Part shown: piece after piece, positions 27,401-35,840 of the stretch
Layout of the letters: every line of letters starts with the position of its first letter
How positions within the stretch are numbered: position 1 is the stretch's first letter
Source of the DNA: Arachidicoccus rhizosphaerae
GTDB taxonomy: Bacteria; Bacteroidota; Bacteroidia; Chitinophagales; Chitinophagaceae
Reading direction: 5' to 3'
DNA: 64,000 nt
NCBI RefSeq assembly: GCF_900107765.1
Contig: NZ_FNQY01000019.1
Coordinates: 19,328 to 83,327 of the forward strand
Program-made: the position numbers and the translations under genes
Notes under the pieces: generated by a model
The model's input: only the letters and a program-made list of their open reading frames with translations
Told to the model about the DNA's origin: nothing
Database searches by the model: none

Positions 27401-28342
27401 TTAAGCCAGTCCCTGCTCGGTCAGGTAACGTTCTGCATCCAGGGCGGCCATACAACCACTGCCTGCAGCTGTCACTGCCTGACGATAAATCTTATCCTGG
27501 ACATCCCCTGCAGCAAATACACCAGGAACATTGGTTTTGGAACTGCCGGGTATGGTTTTAATATAGCCCGCTTCGTCCATATCGATAAATTCTTTAAAAA
27601 TGTCGCTATTGGGTTTATGACCGATGGCTACAAAAAATGCACTCACTGGGATCTGCTGTAATGCGCCTGTTTTTATGTTTTTAATACGCACAGCCTCTAC
27701 CTTTGTATCCCCTAATACCTCATCCGTTTCACTGTCCCAGTAAATAGTGATATTAGGTGTATTCTTTACCCGGTCCTGCATCACTTTACTGGCGCGCATG
27801 CCATCTTCTCCTTTTCTGACAATCATATGAACATTAGAGGCCAGTTTAGACAGGTAGACAGCTTCTTCACAGGCCGTATCGCCGGCACCTACAATCGCTA
27901 CTTCCTTTCCACGAAAGAAAAATCCATCACAAACGGCGCAGGCGCTGACGCCATAGCCATTCAGACGTTGTTCACTTTCAATATTCAACCATTTGGCAGA
28001 TGCTCCCGTACTAATGATAACGGTGTCCGCTTCAATCCAATCCTTTTCATCAACCTGAACTTTATGTACCGGTCCGGTAAAATCTACCTTAGTGGCCAGC
28101 CCATAGCGAATATCCGTACCCATTTTTTTGGCCTGATTTTCAAAATCGACCATCATTTCCGGACCTTGAATACCTTCAGGATAACCAGGATAGTTTTCTA
28201 CTTCAGTTGTAATAGTTAATTGACCACCTGGCTGTATCCCTTGATATAAAACCGGCTTCATGCCGGCACGTGCTGCATAAATTGCGGCCGTATAACCAGC
28301 GGGGCCGGATCCAATAATCAGACAATGTACTTTTTCGCTCAT
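27401..28342 (-). CDS. trxB: Thioredoxin-disulfide reductase
   Basis: This 313-aa flavoprotein reduces thioredoxin with NADPH. It has the FAD motif IGSGPAG (10-16), the redox pair C135-A-V-C138, and a NADPH-binding GAGDTACEEA block. All catalytic residues are intact and the length fits the bacterial low-molecular-weight type. CAAAGATA at 28435-28442 reads TATCTTTG on the minus strand, a likely -7 element about 93 nt upstream. Confidence 0.95.
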   Translation of the reverse strand: MSEKVHCLIIGSGPAGYTAAIYAARAGMKPVLYQGIQPGGQLTITTEVENYPGYPEGIQGPEMMVDFENQAKKMGTDIRYGLATKVDFTGPVHKVQVDEKDWIEADTVIISTGASAKWLNIESEQRLNGYGVSACAVCDGFFFRGKEVAIVGAGDTACEEAVYLSKLASNVHMIVRKGEDGMRASKVMQDRVKNTPNITIYWDSETDEVLGDTKVEAVRIKNIKTGALQQIPVSAFFVAIGHKPNSDIFKEFIDMDEAGYIKTIPGSSKTNVPGVFAAGDVQDKIYRQAVTAAGSGCMAALDAERYLTEQGLA

Positions 28343-28524
28343 CAGTTTATCTTTATTAAAATGTTTTTAATTTCCAGTGCATTCATTTAGAATAAGTTGG
28401 TCAAAAAGCATGCTCACTTAGCAATGAATGGCTGCAAAGATAATAACTTTTACCACAAAACAGGAGAAAGCGAACAGTTGTTATAAGGTTTCCATAAAGG
28501 TAGGAGATTCCCTGTTTTTATAAA

Positions 28525-28552
28525 AAAAGCACCCGGGATTGCGGGTGCTTTT
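28525..28552 (-). terminator. Terminator after 221-aa protein gene
   Basis: AAAAGCACCC (28525-28534) pairs with GGGTGCTTTT (28543-28552). On the minus strand a T-run follows, so it terminates the 221-aa gene that ends at 28662. Confidence 0.85.
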
Positions 28553-28661
28553 AGTCTATGCATTTGTTTGAATATCAATAATATATGATTTTATGATTCT
28601 AATGATTATTACGAGATTGCCATTTGGACCTTGTTTTTGAATGCCAGCAATAACACAATCT

Positions 28662-29327
28662 CTAATTTAACGGCTTTATATGCATATCGGTTCCGGGTGA
28701 ACTTTTTTTAGCCGCTCCCTTTTCAACCTCCGGGTCTTTTTTATCGCCCTGTTCAGGTTCGGTATCGATTTTTTTTACTTTCTCCTTAGGGGCGGCCGAT
28801 GGAGTAGGGGTCAGCGGTTTTAACTTTGCACCCTTGCCCGGGTTCCCTTGTTTTAGGAGCTGATCATCCTTAGGCGCATCCTCAAGACCGGTAGGGATCC
28901 CAAATTCCTTTTTAAGCCGTATTAATTCTTCTCTGTATTGTTTGAGGGTTATTTTCCTTTGTTTAAATAAATCCCATATTTTTTGTACCCTGATATTATA
29001 AGCGCTGATCCGATTGGTATTTTTCAACTGATTAAACTCATCAGCTATATCCACCGGCACCTCTGGTATTTTTTCGGGACTGGACGCGGGGAGTGGTCCT
29101 CCACCGGGTTGTCCGGCTCCTTCATTACCATCCGGGTCATCCGGGCCTTCAGGTTCCTGAGACTGCTGCACCAGGTAATTAGCAAGCACCTGTAACGGCT
29201 CTTTTAAATCCTTAAGTTCCCTTCTGATAATCTTTTTTAATAATTCACGTAACATGAAATATAGGATAACCAGAAATATCAAACCCAGCAGGATTTCCAG
29301 AATAATAAATTGAACCGTAACATACAT
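28662..29327 (-). CDS. Hypothetical single-pass membrane protein with proline/glycine linker
   Basis: This 221-aa protein is not recognised. It has one N-terminal hydrophobic helix (about 6-28) followed by a charged segment, a Gly/Pro/Asp-rich linker (about 56-85), a short helical domain with WDLFKQRKITLKQYREELIRL, and a lysine-rich tail. This suggests a membrane-tethered protein with a flexible spacer. It sits beside the cytochrome c gene, 297 nt away and in the same direction, but a role in N2O respiration is not supported by any motif. Confidence 0.6.
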   Translation of the reverse strand: MYVTVQFIILEILLGLIFLVILYFMLRELLKKIIRRELKDLKEPLQVLANYLVQQSQEPEGPDDPDGNEGAGQPGGGPLPASSPEKIPEVPVDIADEFNQLKNTNRISAYNIRVQKIWDLFKQRKITLKQYREELIRLKKEFGIPTGLEDAPKDDQLLKQGNPGKGAKLKPLTPTPSAAPKEKVKKIDTEPEQGDKKDPEVEKGAAKKSSPGTDMHIKPLN

Positions 29328-29452
29328 AATTTATCATTTTTAGTGTCACCTAAAGATATTCTATTTTTCTTTGATTTGACTGTTTTTTCAAATAGAAGTT
29401 TAGTGAAATCACCTGTTTGCTCATTTCGGCAATTATTGGGGGGAACGCCAGT

Positions 29453-29484
29453 AATAAAAAACGGAGCCTCAAAAGAAACTCCGT
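29453..29484 (-). terminator. Terminator downstream of cytochrome c gene
   Basis: ACGGAG (29461-29466) pairs with CTCCGT (29479-29484). On the minus strand the hairpin is followed by TTTTTTATT (29453-29460), which fits an intrinsic terminator about 140 nt after the cytochrome stop. Confidence 0.7.
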
Positions 29485-29624
29485 CCCAACGAATAGCAGC
29501 AGGGGCTATTCTACCTTTAACACCTATTTCGAACAAGACAAGAAGGATACATTACCTTATTTTATGATGCTTTATGAGGTTAAAGAACCGGGTGCTGAAT
29601 AATCCTTCAAATGAAAAAGGAGAA

Positions 29625-30131
29625 TTACTTTACACCGTCATTTTTGCGCATAAACTCTAAGACACTTTTGGCATCATCGTCGCTCAGATTTTGATTAGGC
29701 ATTCTAACCATACAGATTTCCAGCATTGCCTGAGCCTTAGGGTCTTTGTCCAGCATCTCATCAGTATTGGTAACAAAATTCAAGATCCATTCCGGTTCAT
29801 GCCTGGAGGTAACACCTTTCCACCCCGGGCCTACTAGTTTTTCATCAGAAAGTTTGTGGCAAGAGGCACATTTTAATTCATATACTTTCTCTCCCTTGGT
29901 AGCCATGGCTGGATCTAATTTTTCACCTAGTTTCACATCGTGGAATTTACCCTCACCTCTTTTAGGATCATAGGTTGGATTAGCTGACGACTCATTATCC
30001 TTGGGACTCGTTGCAGTTGCGTCAGCAGTACTGGTGGCCGCTTCATCTTGTCCATTATTATTCCCTCCACAAGAAATAGTGAGTATAGCTGCAGAAAGAA
30101 TTAACGAAAGAGAAATCATAAGTTTTTTCAT
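29625..30131 (-). CDS. Lipoprotein c-type cytochrome (monoheme)
   Basis: This 168-aa protein has a lipoprotein signal with lipobox ending TISC (C21), then an Asn/Gly/Thr/Ala-rich linker and one class I cytochrome c domain. The heme site is C88-A-S-C91-H92 and the Met ligand is probably in RMPNQNLS. It would be anchored by lipid facing the periplasm. Its gene is divergent from the NorB/NnrS-like membrane protein and shares with it the FNR-like box at 30187-30200. Clade II nos loci often carry such cytochromes as electron donors for NosZ, which is the likely role. Confidence 0.88.
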   Translation of the reverse strand: MKKLMISLSLILSAAILTISCGGNNNGQDEAATSTADATATSPKDNESSANPTYDPKRGEGKFHDVKLGEKLDPAMATKGEKVYELKCASCHKLSDEKLVGPGWKGVTSRHEPEWILNFVTNTDEMLDKDPKAQAMLEICMVRMPNQNLSDDDAKSVLEFMRKNDGVK

Positions 30132-30156
30132 AATAGTTTCAATTTTTAATGATAAG

Positions 30157-30164
30157 CAAATCTA
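30157..30164 (-). promoter_or_regulatory. -7 element for cytochrome c gene
   Basis: CAAATCTA reads TAGATTTG on the minus strand, matching TAnnTTTG. The predicted start of transcription near 30152 places the FNR-like box at 30187-30200 about 41.5 nt upstream, the classical activator position. Confidence 0.5.
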
Positions 30165-30186
30165 GCGGCAGCGGGAATCTTAAATT

Positions 30187-30200
30187 ATGACAAGAATCAT
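30187..30200. promoter_or_regulatory. CRP/FNR-type box A
   Basis: ATGACAAGAATCAT has TGA-N6-TCA symmetry, one mismatch from FNR-like TTGAT-N4-ATCAA halves. It lies between two divergent genes (cytochrome c and membrane protein) and could control both. Confidence 0.5.
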
Positions 30201-30316
30201 ATATTCAGTCATTCCCACTTGATTTAGCTCATTAGCCAAGCCCTGGATTTTTGGAAATTTGCATAGTAAATGAAAAGAGGGCAAAATGCCATTAACCTTT
30301 TTAATGCCTAAAACGA

Positions 30317-31624
30317 ATGTCAGAGGAACGCTTTAAAACCCGATACTGGATAAAGATTGTATTTTTAAATTTCATGGTAGTGTCCCTGGCAGGATTATTA
30401 ATGCGCTATAAAATCAATTTTTCCATTCCCGTCATCGACCAGAAAAATCTGATGCAAGGGCATGCTCATTTTGCCTTTATCGGATGGATTACCATGGCAC
30501 TTATTGTTTTGCTTGTCCATTATTTAATCCAGCATCAGGTAAATACCAATTATCAAAAATACCATCTCATTTTAGCTGCACATTTAATGGTAGCGTACGC
30601 GATGCTGATATCCTTCACGCTCGAAGGGTATGGCGCATTATCCATTATACTTTCCACAGCCACCATCTTATTATCCTATCTATTTATTTATTTTTATTTG
30701 AAGGATCTCAAAAAAGTTCCTGGGAGACTGAAAAGTAAAAAATGGTTTAAGGCTGCTTTACTGCTTTGGGCATTCTCTTCTTTGGGGCCGTTTTCTCTGG
30801 CCTATCTGATGGCATGTCATGTCTCCAATCAGGATCTGTATGTCCTTTCCATTTATATGTATTTACATTTTCAATATAACGGCTGGTTTTTATTTGCCAT
30901 ATTAGGTTGCCTCTTTGGTTTTATTGAAAAACAAACCAATAATTTGGGGGTTTGCTCCTTGGAGTCTCGAGCGGATTTCTGGGGAATCCAATTATTTAAA
31001 TGGATGGTTATAACCGTAATTCCCAGCTATTTTTTATCGACGCTCTGGTTAAACTTACCCAGGGTTATTGTTTGGCTGGCAAACCTAACAGCCCTGCTAC
31101 AAATTGGTGTTATTATCTGTGTTATTCAATGGGTTAGAAAGCTGCCGACAAAAATATGGTCCCCGTTAAAACCTCAAATCCGCATGTTTTGGCTATTTGG
31201 TTTAACAGCGCTGATTATAAAAATTGCGCTACAGAGTTTATCTGTCATTCCTTATTTTACGCATTATGCCTTTGGTTTCAGACCAATTGTAATTGGATAT
31301 CTTCATTTAGTATTTATAGGTATACTCAGCTTCTTTATAATGGGTGCATTGTTGAACTTGCCCATAATTTCGCAAATTCGTTACAAAAAATCAGGTCTTG
31401 TTCTGTTTATAACAGGTTTTATTTTGCAGGAAATAATATTGATGTTACAGGGTTTTGAGGCGTTTAACCAAACTAATATGCCGAGAGCCAGTATCCTGTT
31501 ATTCTATTGCGCAATATTCATGGTTTCAGGATTGGCAATGATTGCTCATGGTTTATTTTATGGCAGACCTATAAAAAAAATACCGGTTGTTTCTATGAAG
31601 GTTATTTATAAACCAAAAGGTTAA
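30317..31624 (+). CDS. Heme-copper-type/NnrS-like polytopic membrane protein
   Basis: This 435-aa protein has about twelve hydrophobic helices. Conserved-looking histidines lie in helix 2 (QGHAHFAFIGW), in YLHFQYNGW and in IGYLHLVFIG. The pattern resembles subunit I of heme-copper oxidases, quinol-type NO reductase and NnrS-like heme-copper proteins, but the set of metal ligands is not complete enough to choose one. Its promoter region shares box A with the divergent cytochrome c. Possible roles are electron transfer from menaquinol to NosZ or NO detoxification. The stop overlaps the end of the regulator gene by 4 nt. Confidence 0.68.
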   Translation: MSEERFKTRYWIKIVFLNFMVVSLAGLLMRYKINFSIPVIDQKNLMQGHAHFAFIGWITMALIVLLVHYLIQHQVNTNYQKYHLILAAHLMVAYAMLISFTLEGYGALSIILSTATILLSYLFIYFYLKDLKKVPGRLKSKKWFKAALLLWAFSSLGPFSLAYLMACHVSNQDLYVLSIYMYLHFQYNGWFLFAILGCLFGFIEKQTNNLGVCSLESRADFWGIQLFKWMVITVIPSYFLSTLWLNLPRVIVWLANLTALLQIGVIICVIQWVRKLPTKIWSPLKPQIRMFWLFGLTALIIKIALQSLSVIPYFTHYAFGFRPIVIGYLHLVFIGILSFFIMGALLNLPIISQIRYKKSGLVLFITGFILQEIILMLQGFEAFNQTNMPRASILLFYCAIFMVSGLAMIAHGLFYGRPIKKIPVVSMKVIYKPKG

Positions 31625-32676
31625 TTCAGTAAGGATTTTAATTTTTGTTCATTTAAAACCTTTACATATCCTACTTCGGCTTCAATTAATTTTTCTGATT
31701 TAAAATCTGCTAAAGTCCGGATTAATGATTCGGTTGTCGTACCGGCTATCCTGGCCAAATCTTCTCGGGACATATAAATTACAAAATCACTTTGACCCGC
31801 TTCTTTATATTTATTATAAAGGGTCATAATCGCATCTGCCACTCTTTTTCTAAGTGAATTATACGCCAGGCTGATTAACTGGCTTTCTTTTTCCGTGTTA
31901 TTACGTGCAAGCAGTTTTATAAACCTCCCGGCCACCTCTTTATTGTTCTGAATCAACGAAGTAAAGTCTTCCCGACTAATGATATTGACCTCGCTGTTTT
32001 CCAGTGTTTCGGCACTTTCTTTATAGGCCGTGTTTTCAATAAGGGCATTATAGCCAAAAAAATCTCCGGAGGTATATAAATTGGTCGTTAATTCCTTCCC
32101 ATTTTCATTGCTCTTATAAGTTCTGACCTTACCTGAAACCAGGTAGAAAAGGCCATGCGGATAACTGCCTTCCCCGTAAATACGTTGTTTTTTCTTAAAA
32201 GAGCTCATCGTTTCTGAAACCGTTAATTGCAATAAGGTATCCTGTCCTGACAAAGCGGCTTCAAAATCTTCCTGAATTAATATGTCACCTAGCCGTTGCT
32301 TGATAAAACTGCTTTTTTTAAGCCTGCTTTCAATGGCCGTCATTAATTCAAGGTCGGTAAATGGCTTGGTAATATAATCATCTGCCCCTAGTTCCATTCC
32401 TTTTCGAAAATCTGCCCGGTCGGTTTTAGCTGTTAAAAAGATAAAGGGGATGGCTTTAAGCTGTTCATGCTTATTGATTAAATGCAAGAGACCATAACCG
32501 TCCAGGACAGGCATCATGATATCACAGATAATAAGATCCGGATTAAAGGTCAGTGCCTGTGCGTAACCTTCCTTACCATTGGCAGCTACCGCCACTTCAT
32601 AATTGGCAAGTTGCAATATTTCCTGTGCATTGTCCCTTATTTGTTCATTATCCTCAATTAATAATATTCTGGTCAT
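31621..32676 (-). CDS. Response regulator fused to CRP/FNR transcription factor
   Basis: This 351-aa protein joins a receiver domain (about 1-120; D52 is the phosphoacceptor, E8-D9 the acid pocket and K103 in ITKPF the conserved Lys), a cyclic-nucleotide-type sensor domain (about 150-265, PHGLFYLVSGKVRTYK) and a CRP helix-turn-helix (about 280-351, SREDLARIAGTTTESLIRTL). No Cys cluster for an Fe-S centre is seen, so it does not resemble FNR itself. No histidine kinase is encoded nearby. CAAAGTTA at 32745-32752 reads TAACTTTG on its strand. It is the best candidate for the local regulator of the nos genes. Confidence 0.88.
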   Translation of the reverse strand: MTRILLIEDNEQIRDNAQEILQLANYEVAVAANGKEGYAQALTFNPDLIICDIMMPVLDGYGLLHLINKHEQLKAIPFIFLTAKTDRADFRKGMELGADDYITKPFTDLELMTAIESRLKKSSFIKQRLGDILIQEDFEAALSGQDTLLQLTVSETMSSFKKKQRIYGEGSYPHGLFYLVSGKVRTYKSNENGKELTTNLYTSGDFFGYNALIENTAYKESAETLENSEVNIISREDFTSLIQNNKEVAGRFIKLLARNNTEKESQLISLAYNSLRKRVADAIMTLYNKYKEAGQSDFVIYMSREDLARIAGTTTESLIRTLADFKSEKLIEAEVGYVKVLNEQKLKSLLN

Positions 32677-32834
32677 TTTCTTAAATTAAAGCGTAACTAA
32701 CTAATTACCTTACTTAACCCGCCGGTTTTTGATTCAATCCGGAACAAAGTTATTTTAAAATGGACAATAAAAATCCGGCTCAGCTTTGGCGGAGGACCTG
32801 TAGATTATTCTGGATTCAGCTGGGTATTAAAAAC

Positions 32835-32848
32835 ATGATTTTAATCAT
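32835..32848. promoter_or_regulatory. CRP/FNR-type box B
   Basis: ATGATTTTAATCAT is a near-perfect TGA-N6-TCA palindrome 159 nt upstream of the REC-CRP start. It may mediate autoregulation. Confidence 0.5.
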
Positions 32849-32880
32849 ACCTGGTGATTTTTTTTGCAAAATCACCAGGT
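32849..32880. repeat. Perfect 13-bp inverted repeat
   Basis: ACCTGGTGATTTT (32849-32861) and AAAATCACCAGGT (32868-32880) pair fully around a six-base loop TTTTGC. No T-run follows on either side, so a plain terminator is doubtful; it abuts box B and may be regulatory. Confidence 0.7.
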
Positions 32881-33006
32881 ATTTCAAAAGAAAGCTTATC
32901 TCGGGTATTTTCTATTTTTGAATACCGGACAAAAGGTTTTGAAAATGCTATTCACTTCACCGGTTAATACATGAAAACATATATATTATATAAATAATAT
33001 GATTAT

Positions 33007-33020
33007 ATGATGTAAATCAT
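33007..33020. promoter_or_regulatory. CRP/FNR-type box C
   Basis: ATGATGTAAATCAT has TGA-N6-TCA symmetry and lies mid-way between the regulator and the 127-aa gene, in an AT-rich stretch. Confidence 0.5.
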
Positions 33021-33169
33021 ACCTCTGACATACATATTTTAATAGATATTTAAGAATCCTAAAACTCAGAATGGGTGCTTTTGGGTTTACCTGTTTCTGA
33101 AAATTAGCCGGAGGGTTGGATAGGTCGTCTATGGAATACATCTGTTTATGATTACAATTAAGGGAAGGA

Positions 33170-33183
33170 TTGATCTAAATCAT
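33170..33183 (+). promoter_or_regulatory. CRP/FNR-type box D
   Basis: TTGATCTAAATCAT differs by one base from the FNR consensus TTGAT-N4-ATCAA. It lies 108 nt upstream of the 127-aa gene that precedes nosZ. Confidence 0.55.
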
Positions 33184-33291
33184 TCATACTGAACGGTGCA
33201 TTACTGAATTTTACCACTTTAAAAGGCTAAGGTAAAATATCGGTCTATCCGCTGTCAAAGCAGCAGTATTTCCTTTAAACGCAAATCAGAA

Positions 33292-33675
33292 ATGTACAAT
33301 CATAAAAAAATTATTAATGGATTATGTCTGCTGGATTATATCCGACAGGAAAATGTTGGCTTAAAAGATCAGTTATCGGTTTTATTACAGCTGGAAATTA
33401 CTCCCGGCGATATACGAACAGCAGAGTGGTTTCATCAGAAATTTATCGAGAACGATCAGATTGTAGAACTGCTGCGTTATGAAATTAATACGGTATACAG
33501 CCAGCGAAGAAGCCAGATTAAAACAAGCCAGAACCTGCTAATGAATAAGAGATTCCAGATGATTTATATAGATATACAAAATATAAAAAAGGAATTCTTA
33601 TTACTAAAAGAGGACTTTAACCATTTTAAATCCGGTTTTGGACAATCACTACAATTTGATATACAAATCCTCTGA
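33292..33675 (+). CDS. Uncharacterised 127-aa protein preceding nosZ
   Basis: I do not recognise this soluble 127-aa protein. It has no signal, no Cys motif and no HTH that I can define; its second half (about 60-120) is a long, charged and hydrophobic helix-forming stretch with KKEFLLLKEDFNHFKSGFG. It sits between box D and box E and is transcribed toward nosZ (141 nt gap), so it may belong to the same operon. It could be a small regulator or an adaptor, but no evidence decides this. Confidence 0.6.
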   Translation: MYNHKKIINGLCLLDYIRQENVGLKDQLSVLLQLEITPGDIRTAEWFHQKFIENDQIVELLRYEINTVYSQRRSQIKTSQNLLMNKRFQMIYIDIQNIKKEFLLLKEDFNHFKSGFGQSLQFDIQIL

Positions 33676-33688
33676 TGATTTGTATCAT
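33675..33688 (+). promoter_or_regulatory. CRP/FNR-type box E (nosZ)
   Basis: ATGATTTGTATCAT has TGA-N6-TCA symmetry, overlaps the last base of the preceding gene, and lies 127 nt upstream of the nosZ start. It is the likely operator of nosZ. Confidence 0.55.
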
Positions 33689-33815
33689 AGGATAATGACG
33701 TGCAAATTGAGCCCCATCATTATTTAATCCTCAGAAGCTCAATAATATTGCACCATAAAATTGACAATCAGATTAATGATTCGATTTAAAATTCTTACCA
33801 ATAAATTAAACAGAT

Positions 33816-35828
33816 ATGAAAAGTTCCCTGTTAAGGTTATGTTCACTGGCGGTTTTTCTAGGGGCAGCAGCCCTAGGATGTAAGCCCAAGAATACCTCTG
33901 ATGCTATTTCAGGAGATGCCGCCTCTAAGGTTTATGTTGCTCCAGGCAAGTACGATGAGTTCTATAATTTTGTTTCCGGTGGCTTTAACGGACAAATGTC
34001 TGTTTATGGGCTGCCCTCGGGCAGGCTATTGAAAATAGTACCTATTTTTAGTGTATTCCCTGAAAACGGCTATGGATATAGTGAGGAAACTAAACCCATG
34101 CTCAATACCTCCCACGGATTTGTGCCGTGGGACGATCAGCATCACCTTGAGTTGTCTCAGACCGAAGGTAAGATTGATGGTCGCTGGATTTTTGCCAATG
34201 CGAACAATACTCCACGTATTGCCAGAGTTGATTTAACCACCTTTAAAACAGCAGAGATTCTGGAGTTACCCAATAGTGCGGGCAACCACTCGTCTCCTTT
34301 TATTACGGAAAATACGGAATATGTCGTTGCCGGTACCCGTTTTGCCGTTCCCATGGATGATCAAAATGGAGATGTCCCCATCAATACCCTTCGAAAAAAC
34401 TTTAAATCTTCCATCAGTTTTATCAGTGTTAATAAAGATTCCGGCACTATGAGCCTGGCCTTTCAATTAAGACTGCCACCCATTGACTTTGATCTCAGCC
34501 ATAGTGGCAAGGGGCCTTCCCATGACTGGTTTTTCTTCTCTACCTATAATACGGAACAGGCAAACACCTTGTTGGAAGTCAATGCGTCTCAAAGGGACAA
34601 GGACTTTATTCTGGCCGTTAACTGGAAAAAATTGGAAGCCTATGTAAAATCCGGAAAAGGCAGGACCGAGAGCGCAAAATATGCCCACAACATCTACAAT
34701 GAGCAGACCCATTCGGCTACTTCCACCATTGAAAATAAAGTTCTGGCTATAGATGCACAGGACCTGAAAGATATCTGTTATTATATACCTTGTCCAAAGT
34801 CTCCTCATGGTTGTGATGTGGATCCAACAGGTGAATATATTGTTGGCAGTGGCAAATTAGCAGCGCTTATTCCGGTATTCAGCTTTACAAAAATCCAAAA
34901 GGCGATTGCCACAAAGGATTTTATTGGCACCTACGAGGGAATACCTGTTATCAAATATGAGTCAGCACTTTACGGAGAAGTGCAAAAGCCTGGTCTGGGA
35001 CCCTTACACACAGAATTTGACGGACGCGGCAATGCCATAACTACTATGTTCGTATCGTCAGAAATTGTCAAATGGAATATCAAAGACCTGAAAGTGATTG
35101 ACAGAAAGCCAACTTATTACTCACCTGGTCACTTGTCTATTCCGGGAGGAGATACCAGAAGTCCTAATGGTAAATATGTGATTGTATATAATAAAATAAC
35201 TAAGGACAGATACCTGCCGACTGGACCTGAACTCGCTCAGGCCGCCCAGCTCTTTGATATAACGGGAGATAAAATGAAACTACTGTTAGATTTTCCAACG
35301 GTAGGAGAGCCGCACTATGCCCAGGCAGTGGAGGCGTCCTTAATTAAAGATAAATCCGTTAAATTCTTTAAGCTGGAGGATAACAAACACCCTTATGCCA
35401 CCTTGGGAGAAAAAAATGCCAAGGTTGTCAGAAATGGCAAAAGGGTGGATATCTATATCACAGAAATCCGGTCACATTTTACGCCAGATAATATCGAAGG
35501 CATAAAAATGGGCGACCAGGTTTACTGGCATATGACCAACCTCGAACAGGACTGGGATGTGCCGCATGGATTTGCCATTAAATCGGCAGCCAATACGGCC
35601 GAACTTCTTGTAATGCCGGGTGAAACGCAGACGCTCTATTGGACACCCGAAAAACCAGGTATTTATCCTTTTTATTGCACCGATTTCTGCAGTGCCCTCC
35701 ACCAGGAAATGCAAGGTTACGTACGTGTATCCCCAGAAAACAGTAATACACCGCTGAGCTTTAGCACGGGAACCAATCTGCCTGATTCTGCTAATACTCC
35801 GCAATACTTAAAGGAAAACCTAAATTAA
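33816..35828 (+). CDS. nosZ: Nitrous-oxide reductase, clade II, lipoprotein
   Basis: This 670-aa enzyme reduces N2O to N2 with a seven-bladed CuZ propeller and a C-terminal CuA cupredoxin. The signal is Sec-type with a lipobox ending AALGC (C22), not a Tat signal, which marks clade II. CuA ligands are C621-x3-C625-x3-H629-x2-M632 in CTDFCSALHQEM, with the earlier His in DVPHGFAI. CuZ His regions include GKGPSHDWFF and LSQTEGKIDGRW. It is complete. Box E lies upstream, and a copper-maturation operon follows on the same strand. Confidence 0.97.
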   Translation: MKSSLLRLCSLAVFLGAAALGCKPKNTSDAISGDAASKVYVAPGKYDEFYNFVSGGFNGQMSVYGLPSGRLLKIVPIFSVFPENGYGYSEETKPMLNTSHGFVPWDDQHHLELSQTEGKIDGRWIFANANNTPRIARVDLTTFKTAEILELPNSAGNHSSPFITENTEYVVAGTRFAVPMDDQNGDVPINTLRKNFKSSISFISVNKDSGTMSLAFQLRLPPIDFDLSHSGKGPSHDWFFFSTYNTEQANTLLEVNASQRDKDFILAVNWKKLEAYVKSGKGRTESAKYAHNIYNEQTHSATSTIENKVLAIDAQDLKDICYYIPCPKSPHGCDVDPTGEYIVGSGKLAALIPVFSFTKIQKAIATKDFIGTYEGIPVIKYESALYGEVQKPGLGPLHTEFDGRGNAITTMFVSSEIVKWNIKDLKVIDRKPTYYSPGHLSIPGGDTRSPNGKYVIVYNKITKDRYLPTGPELAQAAQLFDITGDKMKLLLDFPTVGEPHYAQAVEASLIKDKSVKFFKLEDNKHPYATLGEKNAKVVRNGKRVDIYITEIRSHFTPDNIEGIKMGDQVYWHMTNLEQDWDVPHGFAIKSAANTAELLVMPGETQTLYWTPEKPGIYPFYCTDFCSALHQEMQGYVRVSPENSNTPLSFSTGTNLPDSANTPQYLKENLN

Positions 35829-35840
35829 ATAACAGTGCTT

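Larger units (their letters stand above)
32677..33291. other. 615-nt regulatory region of the nos island
   Basis: No gene is seen here. It contains three TGA-N6-TCA boxes (B at 32835, C at 33007, D at 33170), a perfect 13-bp hairpin at 32849-32880, and the divergent starts of the REC-CRP gene and the 127-aa gene. This is unusually rich in operator-like signals. Confidence 0.6.

Noticed and set aside
29310..29602. Plus-strand frames in the gap before the cytochrome c gene
   Set aside because: They cover a minus-strand terminator and show no coding pattern.
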